Source: Natronolimnobius sp. AArcel1 (GTDB lineage Archaea > Halobacteriota > Halobacteria > Halobacteriales > Natrialbaceae). From it: a stretch of 64,000 bases of DNA. Each line of letters opens with the position of its first letter. Positions within the stretch are counted from its first letter, which is position 1. Made by a program: the position numbers and the translations under genes. The stretch spans positions 372,001 through 436,000 of the forward strand of contig NZ_JAAKXY010000005.1 of the NCBI RefSeq assembly GCF_011043775.1, read 5' to 3'. This document shows, in pieces, positions 1 through 8,865 of the stretch. The notes under the pieces were generated by a model. The model did no database searches, had not been told where the DNA came from, and was given only the letters and a program-made list of their open reading frames with translations.

Positions 1-681
1 GTCGCACATCCCGACGACGCCGATATCTTCTGTGGTGGAACGTTAGCAAAGCATGCGGACCGCGGCGACGACGTCCAGATCGTCCACATGACCAGCGGCG
101 AATACGGTGGTATCGACACAACAGAAGACGAACTCGTCTCAGTTCGGCAAGAGGAGGCGCGAAACTCCGCGGCCGAACTGGGCTGTGGCTGTGACTTCCT
201 CGAGTTCAACGATGGTCGTATCGAGCAATCGCTCGAGAACCGACTTGTGATCGTCGACGTTATTCGAAACCACCAGCCTGACGTGATTCTGACGCACTTC
301 AACGATGATATGCACCCGGATCACCGCGCGACCTCGCGGTTAGTGTCGAATGCGTACTACATGGCATCGCTCCCCCTGGTCGAAACCGAGTACGATCCCC
401 ACGATCCAGATAACGTCTACTACTTCGGCAAGCCGACCTCGGCGTTCGACCCGAGCGTCTACATCGATATCTCTGACTATCAAGCACGCAAAGAACGCGC
501 AATCGACCATCACGACTCCCAGGTCGAGTTCCTCGAGAATCACGGTGGCATCGACGCGGAATTTGACAATCTCATCGACGGTGTCCGTGCCGAAGCACGC
601 GTCCTCGGTAAGCGAACGGGCGTTGAGTATGCCGAAGGGTTCGCACCGCTACACGACGTGACGACCGACTATCTCGAGTGA
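1..681 (+). CDS. PIG-L/LmbE-family deacetylase, 5' end missing
   Basis: Zinc-dependent N-acetyl-sugar deacetylase family (PIG-L/LmbE). The reading frame is open from base 1, and its first residues VAHPDDADIFCGGTLAKHAD contain the family's AHPDD metal-binding motif, so only a few N-terminal residues lie outside the window. A second ligand motif, HPDHRA, follows at about residue 105 of the visible part, in the context DVILTHFNDDMHPDHRA. Family members remove acetyl groups from GlcNAc-type or related small substrates; the substrate here cannot be told. The protein is acidic and has no signal peptide in the visible part, so it is probably cytoplasmic. The next gene on the same strand is an NAD-binding epimerase-like protein, which would fit carbohydrate metabolism, but the 116-base gap contains its own TATA-like element. 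Confidence 0.9.
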   Translation, partial: VAHPDDADIFCGGTLAKHADRGDDVQIVHMTSGEYGGIDTTEDELVSVRQEEARNSAAELGCGCDFLEFNDGRIEQSLENRLVIVDVIRNHQPDVILTHFNDDMHPDHRATSRLVSNAYYMASLPLVETEYDPHDPDNVYYFGKPTSAFDPSVYIDISDYQARKERAIDHHDSQVEFLENHGGIDAEFDNLIDGVRAEARVLGKRTGVEYAEGFAPLHDVTTDYLE

Positions 682-797
682 GTCGATTGCCAGCCCACAT
701 GCAAATCAACGGTGGTATACGCCCAATGCCCCACGTTGACACACCGGTAGCTTTATGCTACGACACACGTTCGTTCGAACCACGCCCGTGATGAGCC

Positions 798-1844
798 ATG
801 AGTAAGGACGACACGATACCTGCGACGATTTCCGACGAAGAACACCTCGAGGACCTCCTCTCGGAACCGTACCCCGAAGACGTCGAGTTTGCCAGCGAAC
901 TCGAGGGCGATATTCTCGTCCTCGGGGCTGGCGGCAAGATGGGCCCGACGCTAATCAGACGCATTCTCCGAGCGAACGATGAAGCCGACGCCGACACGAC
1001 GGTGTATGCGGCTTCTCGCTACTCCGATCCCAGTGTCAAGGAGAAACTCCAATCCTGGGGTGCTGAAACAATCGAAGCGGATCTGCTCGATGATGATGCC
1101 CTCGAGTCGCTGCCAGACTGTCGAAACGTCATTTATCTCGTTGGTATGAAGTTCGGCACGACTGGCCAGGAGCCGATGACGTGGGCGATCAACTCCTATC
1201 TTCCTGGGCGCGTGGCGCGCCGGTTCGAAGAGTCACGGATTACTGCCCTCTCGACCGGGAACGTCTATCCGCCGGTCCCCGTTGACTCCGGTGGTTCCGT
1301 CGAGACAGACGAAACGGGTCCCGTCGGTGAGTACGCCCAGTCCTGTTTGGGACGTGAGCGGGTCTTCCAGTACTTCTCCGAGGCGAACGACACCCCTACG
1401 TGTCTCCTACGCCTGAATTACGCCGTCGAACTACGCTACGGCGTCTTGCTCGACCTTGCAAAGCGCGTCTACGCCGAGGAACCGGTCCCCCTCGAGATGG
1501 GACACGTCAACGTCATCTGGCAGGGAGACGCCAACTCCGCGTGCTTCCGGTCGCTCGAGTTGGCGGAGACACCGGCTGACATTCTGAACGTTACCGGGCC
1601 GAACGTGCTTTCGGTTCGCGACCTTGCTACCCAATTCGCCGACGAATTTGGCTGTGACGTGACCTTCCAGGGTGAAGAGAAAGAGACAGCGTTGCTCAAC
1701 GATGCGAGCCGTAGCCATGACCTGTTTGGCGAACCGAAGATGGATATCGACGCGCTCGTCGAACACGTCGCGTCGTGGGTCGAACGAGATGGGACAATGC
1801 ACGGGAAACCAACGAAGTTCCACGTTCGCGACGGCGAATTTTAA
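798..1844 (+). CDS. NAD(P)-dependent epimerase/dehydratase-like protein (atypical SDR)
   Basis: Extended SDR-type protein of 348 residues. After an acidic N-terminal tail of about 35 residues there is a Rossmann fold opening (DILVLGAGGKMGPTLIRRIL) with a glycine-rich nucleotide loop. The usual YxxxK active-site pair is not intact: the tyrosine segment reads GEYAQSCLGRERVF, so the lysine position is cysteine. The C-terminal half still has the nucleotide-sugar-epimerase pattern (NVTGPNVLSVRDLATQFADEFG). Known relatives reduce, oxidise or epimerise sugars or related metabolites. The changed catalytic pair makes a classical dehydrogenase reaction uncertain. A TATA-like TTTATGC lies 46 bases before the ATG. 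The function is inferred from the fold only; the substrate is unknown. Confidence 0.85.
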   Translation: MSKDDTIPATISDEEHLEDLLSEPYPEDVEFASELEGDILVLGAGGKMGPTLIRRILRANDEADADTTVYAASRYSDPSVKEKLQSWGAETIEADLLDDDALESLPDCRNVIYLVGMKFGTTGQEPMTWAINSYLPGRVARRFEESRITALSTGNVYPPVPVDSGGSVETDETGPVGEYAQSCLGRERVFQYFSEANDTPTCLLRLNYAVELRYGVLLDLAKRVYAEEPVPLEMGHVNVIWQGDANSACFRSLELAETPADILNVTGPNVLSVRDLATQFADEFGCDVTFQGEEKETALLNDASRSHDLFGEPKMDIDALVEHVASWVERDGTMHGKPTKFHVRDGEF

Positions 1845-1990
1845 GCCGAGTCACGCTTTTCACCGTCAGTCAGCGCACGATTCGTCGCGTTTGCCTTCTT
1901 GTCCAAGTCGCCGTCGGTTTGACTATTGTATCCTGTGTATCGACCCGGAGAAACCTCAACCGCTAACTCACTCGAGCGCGATGTGTACAT

Positions 1991-2512
1991 ATGCCCGGAC
2001 CGATCTATCTTCAAGGAGACCGCTTGTCGCTTCGCGCCGTCGAACCCGATGACCACGCGTTTATCCGGCGCTACTGGAACAATCCTGATCTTCGCCACTG
2101 GTTTCCAATCGCGAGACCGTTGCAGGGTGCATACCTGGCGGACTTTCTCGAGTCATCCGACGAAAACGTCCCGTTTCTCCCCTGTCGAGACGGCGACCCG
2201 GTTGGGTTCCTCTGGCTGTTCGACATCGACGAGGTCGCTGGTCGGTGCGAAATCGGCTACTGGATTCGCCCCGAGGAACGCCAACAGGGATACGCGACCG
2301 AAGCCGCGGCACTTGCAGTCCGCTACGCAGTCGATGAACGACGACTCCACAAGATCATGGCGCGTGTCTTCGACGGCAATACGCCCTCGAGGCGAGTCCT
2401 CGAGACTGTCGGATTCACGCACGAAGGACACCTTCGTGATCACTACTATATCGATGGCGAATACGTCGATGCTTCCCTGTTCGGGCTGCTGGCTGATGAG
2501 CATATCTCGTGA
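1991..2512 (+). CDS. GNAT-family N-acetyltransferase (RimJ/RimL-like)
   Basis: 173-residue acetyltransferase of the RimJ/RimL type. It opens with GDRLSLRAVEPDDHAFIRRY, has the central strand GRCEIGYWIRPEERQQGYAT (the acetyl-CoA pyrophosphate loop RxxGYAT/E), and ends with the family pattern NTPSRRVLETVGFTHEGHLRDHYYIDGEYVD. The full length fits a single-domain GNAT. It would transfer acetyl from acetyl-CoA to an amine, either a ribosomal protein N-terminus or a small molecule; which one is not visible. The gene stands alone between the epimerase-like gene and a convergent FAH gene. Confidence 0.9.
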   Translation: MPGPIYLQGDRLSLRAVEPDDHAFIRRYWNNPDLRHWFPIARPLQGAYLADFLESSDENVPFLPCRDGDPVGFLWLFDIDEVAGRCEIGYWIRPEERQQGYATEAAALAVRYAVDERRLHKIMARVFDGNTPSRRVLETVGFTHEGHLRDHYYIDGEYVDASLFGLLADEHIS

Positions 2513-2659
2513 CCCACCACGGAAGCGAGTTGCTCGAACGTCCTCAATCCGCACATGTACGGAACGCAGAGATTATTCGACGCCTCGAGCGAATCGCGGT
2601 ATTGGTCTTTCCAATACGAAGACATTAGTTGAAAACGGACTTGCAACGTCGTCCCTAGT

Positions 2660-3397
2660 TCACTGCGGTGCGATAACGTCGTTTCGAAGCGTCCCCACGC
2701 CCTCAAAGTGCACTTCGACGGTATCACCAGGAGCCAACGTATCCGGTCCGTAGGGCGTCCCCGTTGCAATGATGTCGCCAGGCTCGAGCGTGATCAGTTC
2801 GGTAACGTCCGCGACCAGTTCAGGGACGGAGAAGATCATGTGTTCTCTTGTCGTCTCCTGTTTTTGTTCGCCGTTCAGTTCCAGGGTTAACGTCGCATCC
2901 TCGGGGACTTCGTCCGGCGACGCGACGACAGGGCCAACCGGCAACGAACTGTCGAACGCTTTCCCGCGGACCCAGTTTCGCTCGTCCTGTTGATCGTCGC
3001 GGTTCGAGATATCGTTCACGCAGGTGAATCCGGCGACGACGTCCATCGCGTCCTCTTCGGCGACGTTTCGACACTGTTCGTCGATAACGATCCCGAACTC
3101 GGCTTCGAATTCCACTTCCTCGCGTCCCGGCGGCAGTTCAATATCGTGTTCATGCCCGACGACACAGTTTGGCGTTTTGAGGAACAGTTCAGGGCGGTCC
3201 GGTACGTCGTCGAATCCCGACTCTTGTCGGTGGTCGACGTATCCACCCGCTTGACAGACAATTTTCGTTGGCTCGGTCGGCGGCAGAATCGTTACATCAT
3301 CGAGTTTATAACTTCGACCGGCCGTCTCAATTTCGTCGCCAGTTAGCGTTCCTGTCCGTACGTAGCCACTCGAGTCGCTGAATCGAATTTGCTTCAT
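2660..3397 (-). CDS. Fumarylacetoacetate hydrolase-family protein
   Basis: FAH-superfamily enzyme, 245 residues from the ATG at 3397 (MKQIRFSDSSG). An in-frame GTG at 3415 would add six residues; the ATG matches the usual start of short FAH proteins. The metal site is intact: EVEFEAEFGIVIDE supplies the paired glutamates and VNDISNRDDQ the aspartate. The C-terminus has the standard GDIIATGTPYGPDTLAPGD and EGVGTLRN motifs. Family members hydrolyse or decarboxylate beta-diketo acids or isomerise catechol-pathway products using Mg or Mn. It lies just downstream of an Nramp-like transporter on the same strand (about 120 bases apart). A second FAH protein of the window (28956-29843) is only distantly similar. 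Substrate unknown. Confidence 0.9.
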   Translation of the reverse strand: MKQIRFSDSSGYVRTGTLTGDEIETAGRSYKLDDVTILPPTEPTKIVCQAGGYVDHRQESGFDDVPDRPELFLKTPNCVVGHEHDIELPPGREEVEFEAEFGIVIDEQCRNVAEEDAMDVVAGFTCVNDISNRDDQQDERNWVRGKAFDSSLPVGPVVASPDEVPEDATLTLELNGEQKQETTREHMIFSVPELVADVTELITLEPGDIIATGTPYGPDTLAPGDTVEVHFEGVGTLRNDVIAPQ

Positions 3398-3513
3398 CGA
3401 CGAGTGTACCCTCACGCCGATATGCTAACACTCTTTCGGGTGATGACAGCGGATACACAAGCGACACAGTACACCGTCCAAATTTGTACCCAATAGTTGG
3501 CTCTTCCGGTCGT

Positions 3514-4764
3514 CTACATGAGAAACTCACGGATTTCGTACAGATAGTTCAATACGAACCCAATGACGGCGAGATAGCCAATGATGCCGATCACCTTCAG
3601 AACCAGTCCATTGGCGTGCGGTCCCATCAGGTCTGAATCACTGGACAGCCGAAGAACCAGGAACGCCAACAGTGGGAACGCGATGATTGCGAGTGCCTGT
3701 GCGATCATGAGAATCTCCATTGGGTCCTCCTGAAAGAGTAAGACCGGAATCAAACCGAGGAGCATCGCGATGCTGGCCCATACTTTAACTGGTCGGTCGT
3801 CCATGGATGGACTCTTGGCGCTGCCGTCAACCAACAGTGTCGCACCGATGAGTGCGTTCACAACGAGTGATGATAGCGCGGCAAAAAAGAAGCCAATGGT
3901 GAACAGATAGAACGCACCATCACCGGCGATTGGCTCGAGTTGGAGAGCCATCTCATGGGCCGAAAACGCTGGGTCACCCTCGCCGGCGTAAATGACGCTT
4001 GCGCTGGTGAGCATGACCACGATGACGATCAATCCGAGTACGCCGATGCCGATGAGTGTATCAGCGGTACCGTCTGCAAGCTCCTCCGTACCCCACCCCT
4101 TTTCTTGCATAAGATGTGACTGATAGACGGCTGCAGCAATTGAGAACGTCGTTGCCGCGATTCCGAGCGACAGAAGCAGCGAATTAAACTCGGGGATTGA
4201 TGGAACGAGTCCTGCGCCGGCTGCAGGGAGGTCGATCCCAACGAGTGCAAGTGTGCCGACGAACGCCACAAGCATGATACCGACGACAATGCGGACGAGC
4301 CATTCAATCTTGTCGTATAGGTTCGGAGTCCAGACGAAGCCAATCGCTGCAAGCGTGAACAACGTGGCCCAGAGTCGCATGTCATAGCCAAACAGCGCAT
4401 TGGATGCGAAGCCAATTCCGGCATTGTTTCCGACCTGGAACGCAAGGATAGTGAGAAAACCGGAAATACCGCCGATAACTGCGACTGTTTGGTTGTACGT
4501 TATTCGTGTTGCTCCGAACAGCGTTTCTCCTGTAACGAGGCCAATTCGTGCAGCCATCAATGCGTATGCGACCATAAAAATCGTCGCAAGGATCGGAACC
4601 CACAGGAGTGCATAGCCATACGTACTGCCAGCAATCGTGCTGAGGGCGATACTCCCTGGACCGACGACAACTGCTGACAAAAAGAGTGCTGGGCCGATTG
4701 CACGAATATACTGTTGTATGCTACGCCCAGATTCCGTCGCTACATCTGTTGATTGCGCACCCAT
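3514..4764 (-). CDS. Nramp-like membrane transporter without canonical metal-binding motifs
   Basis: Membrane protein of about 416 residues with about eleven hydrophobic segments and an Nramp-type layout. I start it at the ATG at 4764 (MGAQSTDV); a GTG at 4773 adds three residues. Helix 1 aligns as IGPALFLSAVVVGPGSIALS against the Nramp pattern with DPGN, so the metal-ligating Asp and Asn are replaced by Gly and Ser. Helix 6 has IAAAVYQSHLMQ in place of the MPH motif. It is therefore a distant Nramp-superfamily member that probably does not carry Mn or Fe in the usual way; an organic or other cation substrate is possible. A FAH-family hydrolase follows on the same strand, which could mean a joint uptake and degradation pair (inference). 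Confidence 0.85.
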   Translation of the reverse strand: MGAQSTDVATESGRSIQQYIRAIGPALFLSAVVVGPGSIALSTIAGSTYGYALLWVPILATIFMVAYALMAARIGLVTGETLFGATRITYNQTVAVIGGISGFLTILAFQVGNNAGIGFASNALFGYDMRLWATLFTLAAIGFVWTPNLYDKIEWLVRIVVGIMLVAFVGTLALVGIDLPAAGAGLVPSIPEFNSLLLSLGIAATTFSIAAAVYQSHLMQEKGWGTEELADGTADTLIGIGVLGLIVIVVMLTSASVIYAGEGDPAFSAHEMALQLEPIAGDGAFYLFTIGFFFAALSSLVVNALIGATLLVDGSAKSPSMDDRPVKVWASIAMLLGLIPVLLFQEDPMEILMIAQALAIIAFPLLAFLVLRLSSDSDLMGPHANGLVLKVIGIIGYLAVIGFVLNYLYEIREFLM

Positions 4765-5542
4765 GTTAGACACAGTCTATTAATAATTATTTAACTCTAT
4801 TTACTTGTACACATCTGAACTAGGTTTAGCTAATTCTGAATGGCAATAAAACATGTGTGGGATAAAATATTAAAAGAGGAAATTACAGCGAGAGATAGTT
4901 GTGTAACCGTGGCAAATCAATCCGTATCGGTTTGTACGATAACCGTGCGGTCAGTCTGCAACTAGTCGTATGGGTAACAATACCATCGGGAGAGCCCAGA
5001 TCAAATCATACCGTCCTACATGATGGCGAAGGGTGGCGACCGACTATGAATAGAGTGTGTGTCATTTGGACATACTAGTTTGTTGTTACATATGTTGGAT
5101 AGGGGTCATATCGGGACCAAATACGTGGATAGAATGTCTGAACAACAACTTTCTCCCTGCATAGTAGCCATTGAACGTCAGTACACACCTAATCGAACGG
5201 TACTACAGCCGGATACACTGAATCTGTTAGTAACTAGTGTTCCGATCGATACGGCGGTTGCTGGCTAAACCCTATCAGCCACCATTAATTGCATGTACAG
5301 CGCAACGTAGACTGCAACGACCAATGGCCCAAATATAAATTCCTTGCCACATGTGTGGAGGTTACATACACATCAGAAAATATTTGGTACAGAATACCTA
5401 TATGTATTTCGACACTAGTGGCTGTGGTACTATATTGATAGCAAAACGCAACCGTTAGCTTTCGAAATCCGAGCGCATTCGGGACGGTATAAAACTGGGA
5501 TGCGAAATCTTTTGCCATCACACCACTGATACTCGCAGCGGT
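4765..5542. other. Intergenic, AT-rich, no convincing gene
   Basis: About 780 bases between the divergent Nramp-like and restriction-endonuclease genes. It is clearly richer in A and T than its surroundings. The end near 4773-4800 contains TTAATAATTATTTAAC, a likely promoter for the minus-strand transporter. A 69-codon open frame at 5059-5268 lacks acidic composition and recognisable domains and is probably not a gene. Confidence 0.6.
5488..5494 (+). promoter_or_regulatory. Probable TATA box of the Mrr-type endonuclease gene
   Basis: TATAAAA in the context GACGGTATAAAACTGG, 55 bases before the ATG at 5543. That would place transcription start roughly 25 bases downstream and leave a leader of about 27 bases. 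Confidence 0.5.
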
Positions 5543-6538
5543 ATGGATACGGGAGTTACGAAATCAACTATTCTTCACTACCTGCAACAGATAGACGGCC
5601 ACGAGTTCGAGCATTTCATTGCTGACCTCTGGTCTCGTCGCGGGTGGGACACTAATGTAACATCCCAATCAGGTGATAAAGGAATTGATGTCGTCGCTAC
5701 CAAAACGTTCCCGTACCCGAAAAAGACCCTCATCCAGACGAAACGATATCGAGATTCGAACTCCGTTTCCGGACCCGAACTCCAGAAATACGCCTCACTA
5801 AAGCAACGAGAGAATGTCGACGAGGTCGTTATTATCACGACCAGTGGGTTCACCGACCAGGCCGAAGATATTGCTGATGACTTTAATATAAAATTGATCT
5901 CTGGGGAGACACTCCAACGATTGGTTAGAGAGATGGCCGCCGAGGACCTGGTCGCAACCTATGCAGACGGAGCCGAAATACCTGATCAACCATACACTGA
6001 AACGATCAGTGATTTTGAGCCAGCAAGACCACCAACTATCGTCGCCGAATGCGACCTTTTTAGAGCATCACTTGTCGGATATGAATGGGTAACGTCATCT
6101 GATCCGGCCGTAGAAACACCGGCCGAATTCGACGGCCCGTTCTTCGCGTTCGAACTCACAAATCTCGTCGATCACGATCTTCGCTTACACCCATGGGAGG
6201 ATTTTACCGTCTACGACGATCGTGGCCAAAAATACACGCAAGGAATGCGGTTCTCGAAAAACCGCTATTTTCCAGGTGACTGGCAAGTCAAACAGCCACG
6301 AATTCCTGCTGGCGGTACGGCCAAATTTGCGTTCTACGTCGGTGGTGTTAGTGGTTCGGTCTCGAGAATCCGGTTTCAAAACAACACCCATCTGCTACTC
6401 GAGGAGTACGATCGAGAATCGGATGGGCTCTCTCGGGCGGACTTGCTGCAGAAGGTGTCGTGGATGATGTACCTTTCAGCGGAAGAAAAAGAGGCACTCC
6501 CAGGTCTTCCGTCTGAACTGGCAGCCGCTGTCAATTGA
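5543..6538 (+). CDS. Mrr-type restriction endonuclease with a C-terminal DUF4352-like domain
   Basis: 331 residues. The N-terminal 130 residues form an Mrr_cat (PD-(D/E)xK) nuclease: helix with HEFEHFIADLWSRRGW (about residues 20-35), then SGDKGIDVVAT (catalytic Asp about 49) and LIQTKRYR (QxK at 65-67). After a linker, residues of about 175-290 form a beta-rich region (FFAFELTNLVDHDLRLHPWE, RIPAGGTAKFAFYVGG) resembling DUF4352-type immunoglobulin-like domains. Mrr proteins cleave modified DNA (type IV restriction). There is no methylase or specificity subunit nearby, which fits a solitary type IV enzyme. The C-terminal domain may be a sensor or recognition module; that is inference. Confidence 0.85.
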   Translation: MDTGVTKSTILHYLQQIDGHEFEHFIADLWSRRGWDTNVTSQSGDKGIDVVATKTFPYPKKTLIQTKRYRDSNSVSGPELQKYASLKQRENVDEVVIITTSGFTDQAEDIADDFNIKLISGETLQRLVREMAAEDLVATYADGAEIPDQPYTETISDFEPARPPTIVAECDLFRASLVGYEWVTSSDPAVETPAEFDGPFFAFELTNLVDHDLRLHPWEDFTVYDDRGQKYTQGMRFSKNRYFPGDWQVKQPRIPAGGTAKFAFYVGGVSGSVSRIRFQNNTHLLLEEYDRESDGLSRADLLQKVSWMMYLSAEEKEALPGLPSELAAAVN

Positions 6539-6564
6539 TTGAGTATACTCAACGTCGCTGTGGA

Positions 6565-8865
6565 TCAGGGTTGCTCGAACTGGACTGTTTCTTCGTCAGG
6601 GTCTGTCGTCTCGAATCGATCGAGTGCACTCGAGAGTTTGTTCGCGCGATCTGCCAGTTGAGCCATCGACCCAGTGACCTCGTTGAGCGCGCTTGTTTGC
6701 TCTTCGGTGGCAGCTGCGACGGTGTCTGCGCCCGTCGCGGTCTCTTGGCTGATCGTTGCGATATCGCTGACCTCAGAAACGACCTCATGAGTCGACTCGA
6801 GTTGCTGTTCGGTTGCCGTCGAAATCTCTTCGACACCCGATTTCGTCTCTGCAGCATACGCCGCAATGTCCTCGAGTGCAGCCGCCGCTTTCATAACGCG
6901 TCGCGCAGTGGCATTGACTTCGTAACTGGTTCGCTCGACGGCAGTCGCTGATTCTTCGGTCTGTTCACGGATGCGCTCAAGACAGCGTTCGACTTCTTCG
7001 GCAGCTTCTTTCGTGTTCCCTGAGAGCTCTTTGACCTGTTCGGCAACGGCTGCGAAGTCATCACTGCTGCCACTTGAGGTGCGTGCGGCCTCGAGATTGG
7101 TGTTGAGTGCGAGCATGTTCGTTCGGTCAGCGACGACCTGAATTTGCTCGATCAGGCGGTCAATTTCTGCAACTTCACCCTCGAGATGACCGATTTCGTC
7201 GACGGCATCCTCGGATTCGCGTTCGATCGCTTCGACGCCAGAAATCGCTTCTTTGGCGGCGTCGCGACCGTCGGTGCTGGTAGCGGCCGTCTGGGTTGCA
7301 ATTTCGGTGACTTCACTCGAGGCGTCTGCAATCTCTCGAGTCGTCTGGGAGAGGCCGGACAGTTCGCTCGTCACGTCCTGCAAGGAGTCGTTCTGGCGGG
7401 CTGCCCCATCGGAAATCGACTGGACGGAGTCAGCAACGTTCTCCGATGCGGTTCGGACCGTCTCGCTCGAACTCGAGACCTGCTCGCTCGCCTCAGCAAC
7501 TTCGCCTGCGAAGTACGTGAGTCGGGCAATCGTCTTCTCGAGTTGCTCGAGCATGCCGTTGAACTCGGCTGCAACGTCTTCCATCGCCTCAGTGTCGGTC
7601 GCATCGGGATCCATCCGAACTGTAAGGTCGCCCTCAGCTGCGGTTTGCATGACTGCTGCGTACTGGTTCGCGGCCGTAGTGAGGTCTTCGTTCAACTGCG
7701 TCGTATGCCGGCGCTCGGCCTCTGCGTCTGCTCGTGCGCGGCGCGCCTCGTCTATCTGTGTTCGCAACGAGAGGCGCATTGTGTCGAACGCAAGATACAA
7801 TTGGCCGATTTCGTCCACTCGGTCTGTCTCGAGGTCGACATCGAGATTTCCGGCTTCCATTTCGGCGGCCTGTTCTCGAAGTCTGTTTATCGATCGGGCC
7901 GTGTTTCGCCCGATAACGGCACCAAGCGCCGTGACCAGCACCATCAGCCCTGCCGTCGCAGCAAAGCCGAGGCGCTGTACCGTTGTGACGAACCCGTACG
8001 CGTCTGCCGTTGGCTCGTGGATGAGCACGGTCCAATCGGTTCCCGCAACTGGCGCGGAGCCGACGACGTACTCCTCGTCAGGGAAGCCGTACGCAGAGAG
8101 CAACGTCGGCATGGCGTGAGAGCCAACAGTCTGTGAAGTAGCACGTTGACCATCGATGAGACCCTCGTTGCCATCGCCATACGATTCACCGAAATACTCG
8201 TCCTCATCACCGTACCCGTCGTCACCGAACGCGAGGGTTCCGTCTCCGTCGATCACCATTGTTGTCGATCGGTTATCCTCATAGGTTCCGAACTGCGTGC
8301 CGTACTGCTCGAGTTCAACTGTGTAGACGACACCGATTGCCCCATCGCCGGTCGTCTGTGCGTACGTAACCGCAGGGGTTCCATCCTCGTCATCGAGTTG
8401 GTACGGGCTCGTGCGATAGACCGAAAACGGCTCAATGTCATCGAGCAGCCTGCTGGCGTCTGGAACCGAAAGCTCAGTGGCAGACTGCCCGTCAAGGCCT
8501 TGGTCTGTACTGGCAATTATCTCCGCATCAGCCGTATCGATGATATGGATTGCGTTCGCTCGCGCTGGATGTTGTGTATACTGGCGAAGTTCTGTTGTCG
8601 AGAGGCTCCGGAGGTCTGGGCTCCGTACAAGTGTCTCCACTCGTTGCTCGTTGCTCTCAGACCACGCCTGGAGGCTTCGGGCTTCCTGCTGAGCGAGCGT
8701 GGTAAACTCCTCGTCAGCTTCGCCCTGGACGTGCGCTCGGATCTCTTCAGTGGCAACGAAACCAATCATGCCCACAGAGGCGCCGATCAGCAGCAGTACG
8801 ATGCCAAATTTCAGCGCGTAGCTCCGACGGATTGACGCCGGAAGTTTCGAGCGAAGGCGTTTCAT
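6565..8865 (-). CDS. Methyl-accepting chemotaxis transducer (Htr) with extracellular dCache-type domain
   Basis: 766-residue chemoreceptor. Order: TM1 (about 16-38), extracellular Cache-like region (about 40-295), TM2 (about 298-320), HAMP (about 320-375, NTARSINRLREQAAEMEAGN), then a second HAMP-like stretch and the coiled-coil signalling domain (about 440-740). The signalling tip reads ADRTNMLALNTNLEAARTSS then DDFAAVAEQVKELS, which departs from the usual GFAVVA version. Its ATG overlaps the stop of the upstream binding-protein gene by four bases, so the two are translated together. By analogy with BasB-BasT and CosB-CosT of Halobacterium, the lipoprotein presents ligand to this receptor, which signals through CheW and CheA. 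Expected ligand: the sugar handled by the paralogous ABC importer at 14-19 kb (inference). Confidence 0.93.
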   Translation of the reverse strand: MKRLRSKLPASIRRSYALKFGIVLLLIGASVGMIGFVATEEIRAHVQGEADEEFTTLAQQEARSLQAWSESNEQRVETLVRSPDLRSLSTTELRQYTQHPARANAIHIIDTADAEIIASTDQGLDGQSATELSVPDASRLLDDIEPFSVYRTSPYQLDDEDGTPAVTYAQTTGDGAIGVVYTVELEQYGTQFGTYEDNRSTTMVIDGDGTLAFGDDGYGDEDEYFGESYGDGNEGLIDGQRATSQTVGSHAMPTLLSAYGFPDEEYVVGSAPVAGTDWTVLIHEPTADAYGFVTTVQRLGFAATAGLMVLVTALGAVIGRNTARSINRLREQAAEMEAGNLDVDLETDRVDEIGQLYLAFDTMRLSLRTQIDEARRARADAEAERRHTTQLNEDLTTAANQYAAVMQTAAEGDLTVRMDPDATDTEAMEDVAAEFNGMLEQLEKTIARLTYFAGEVAEASEQVSSSSETVRTASENVADSVQSISDGAARQNDSLQDVTSELSGLSQTTREIADASSEVTEIATQTAATSTDGRDAAKEAISGVEAIERESEDAVDEIGHLEGEVAEIDRLIEQIQVVADRTNMLALNTNLEAARTSSGSSDDFAAVAEQVKELSGNTKEAAEEVERCLERIREQTEESATAVERTSYEVNATARRVMKAAAALEDIAAYAAETKSGVEEISTATEQQLESTHEVVSEVSDIATISQETATGADTVAAATEEQTSALNEVTGSMAQLADRANKLSSALDRFETTDPDEETVQFEQP

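Noticed and set aside
5059-5268. 69-codon frame between the Nramp-like and nuclease genes
   Set aside because: Composition is not acidic, no domain, no promoter, and it lies in AT-rich DNA where short frames arise by chance.
7144-8136. Long plus-strand frame opposite the first transducer
   Set aside because: It is the antisense shadow of a clear chemoreceptor gene; long opposite frames are usual in GC-rich haloarchaeal DNA.
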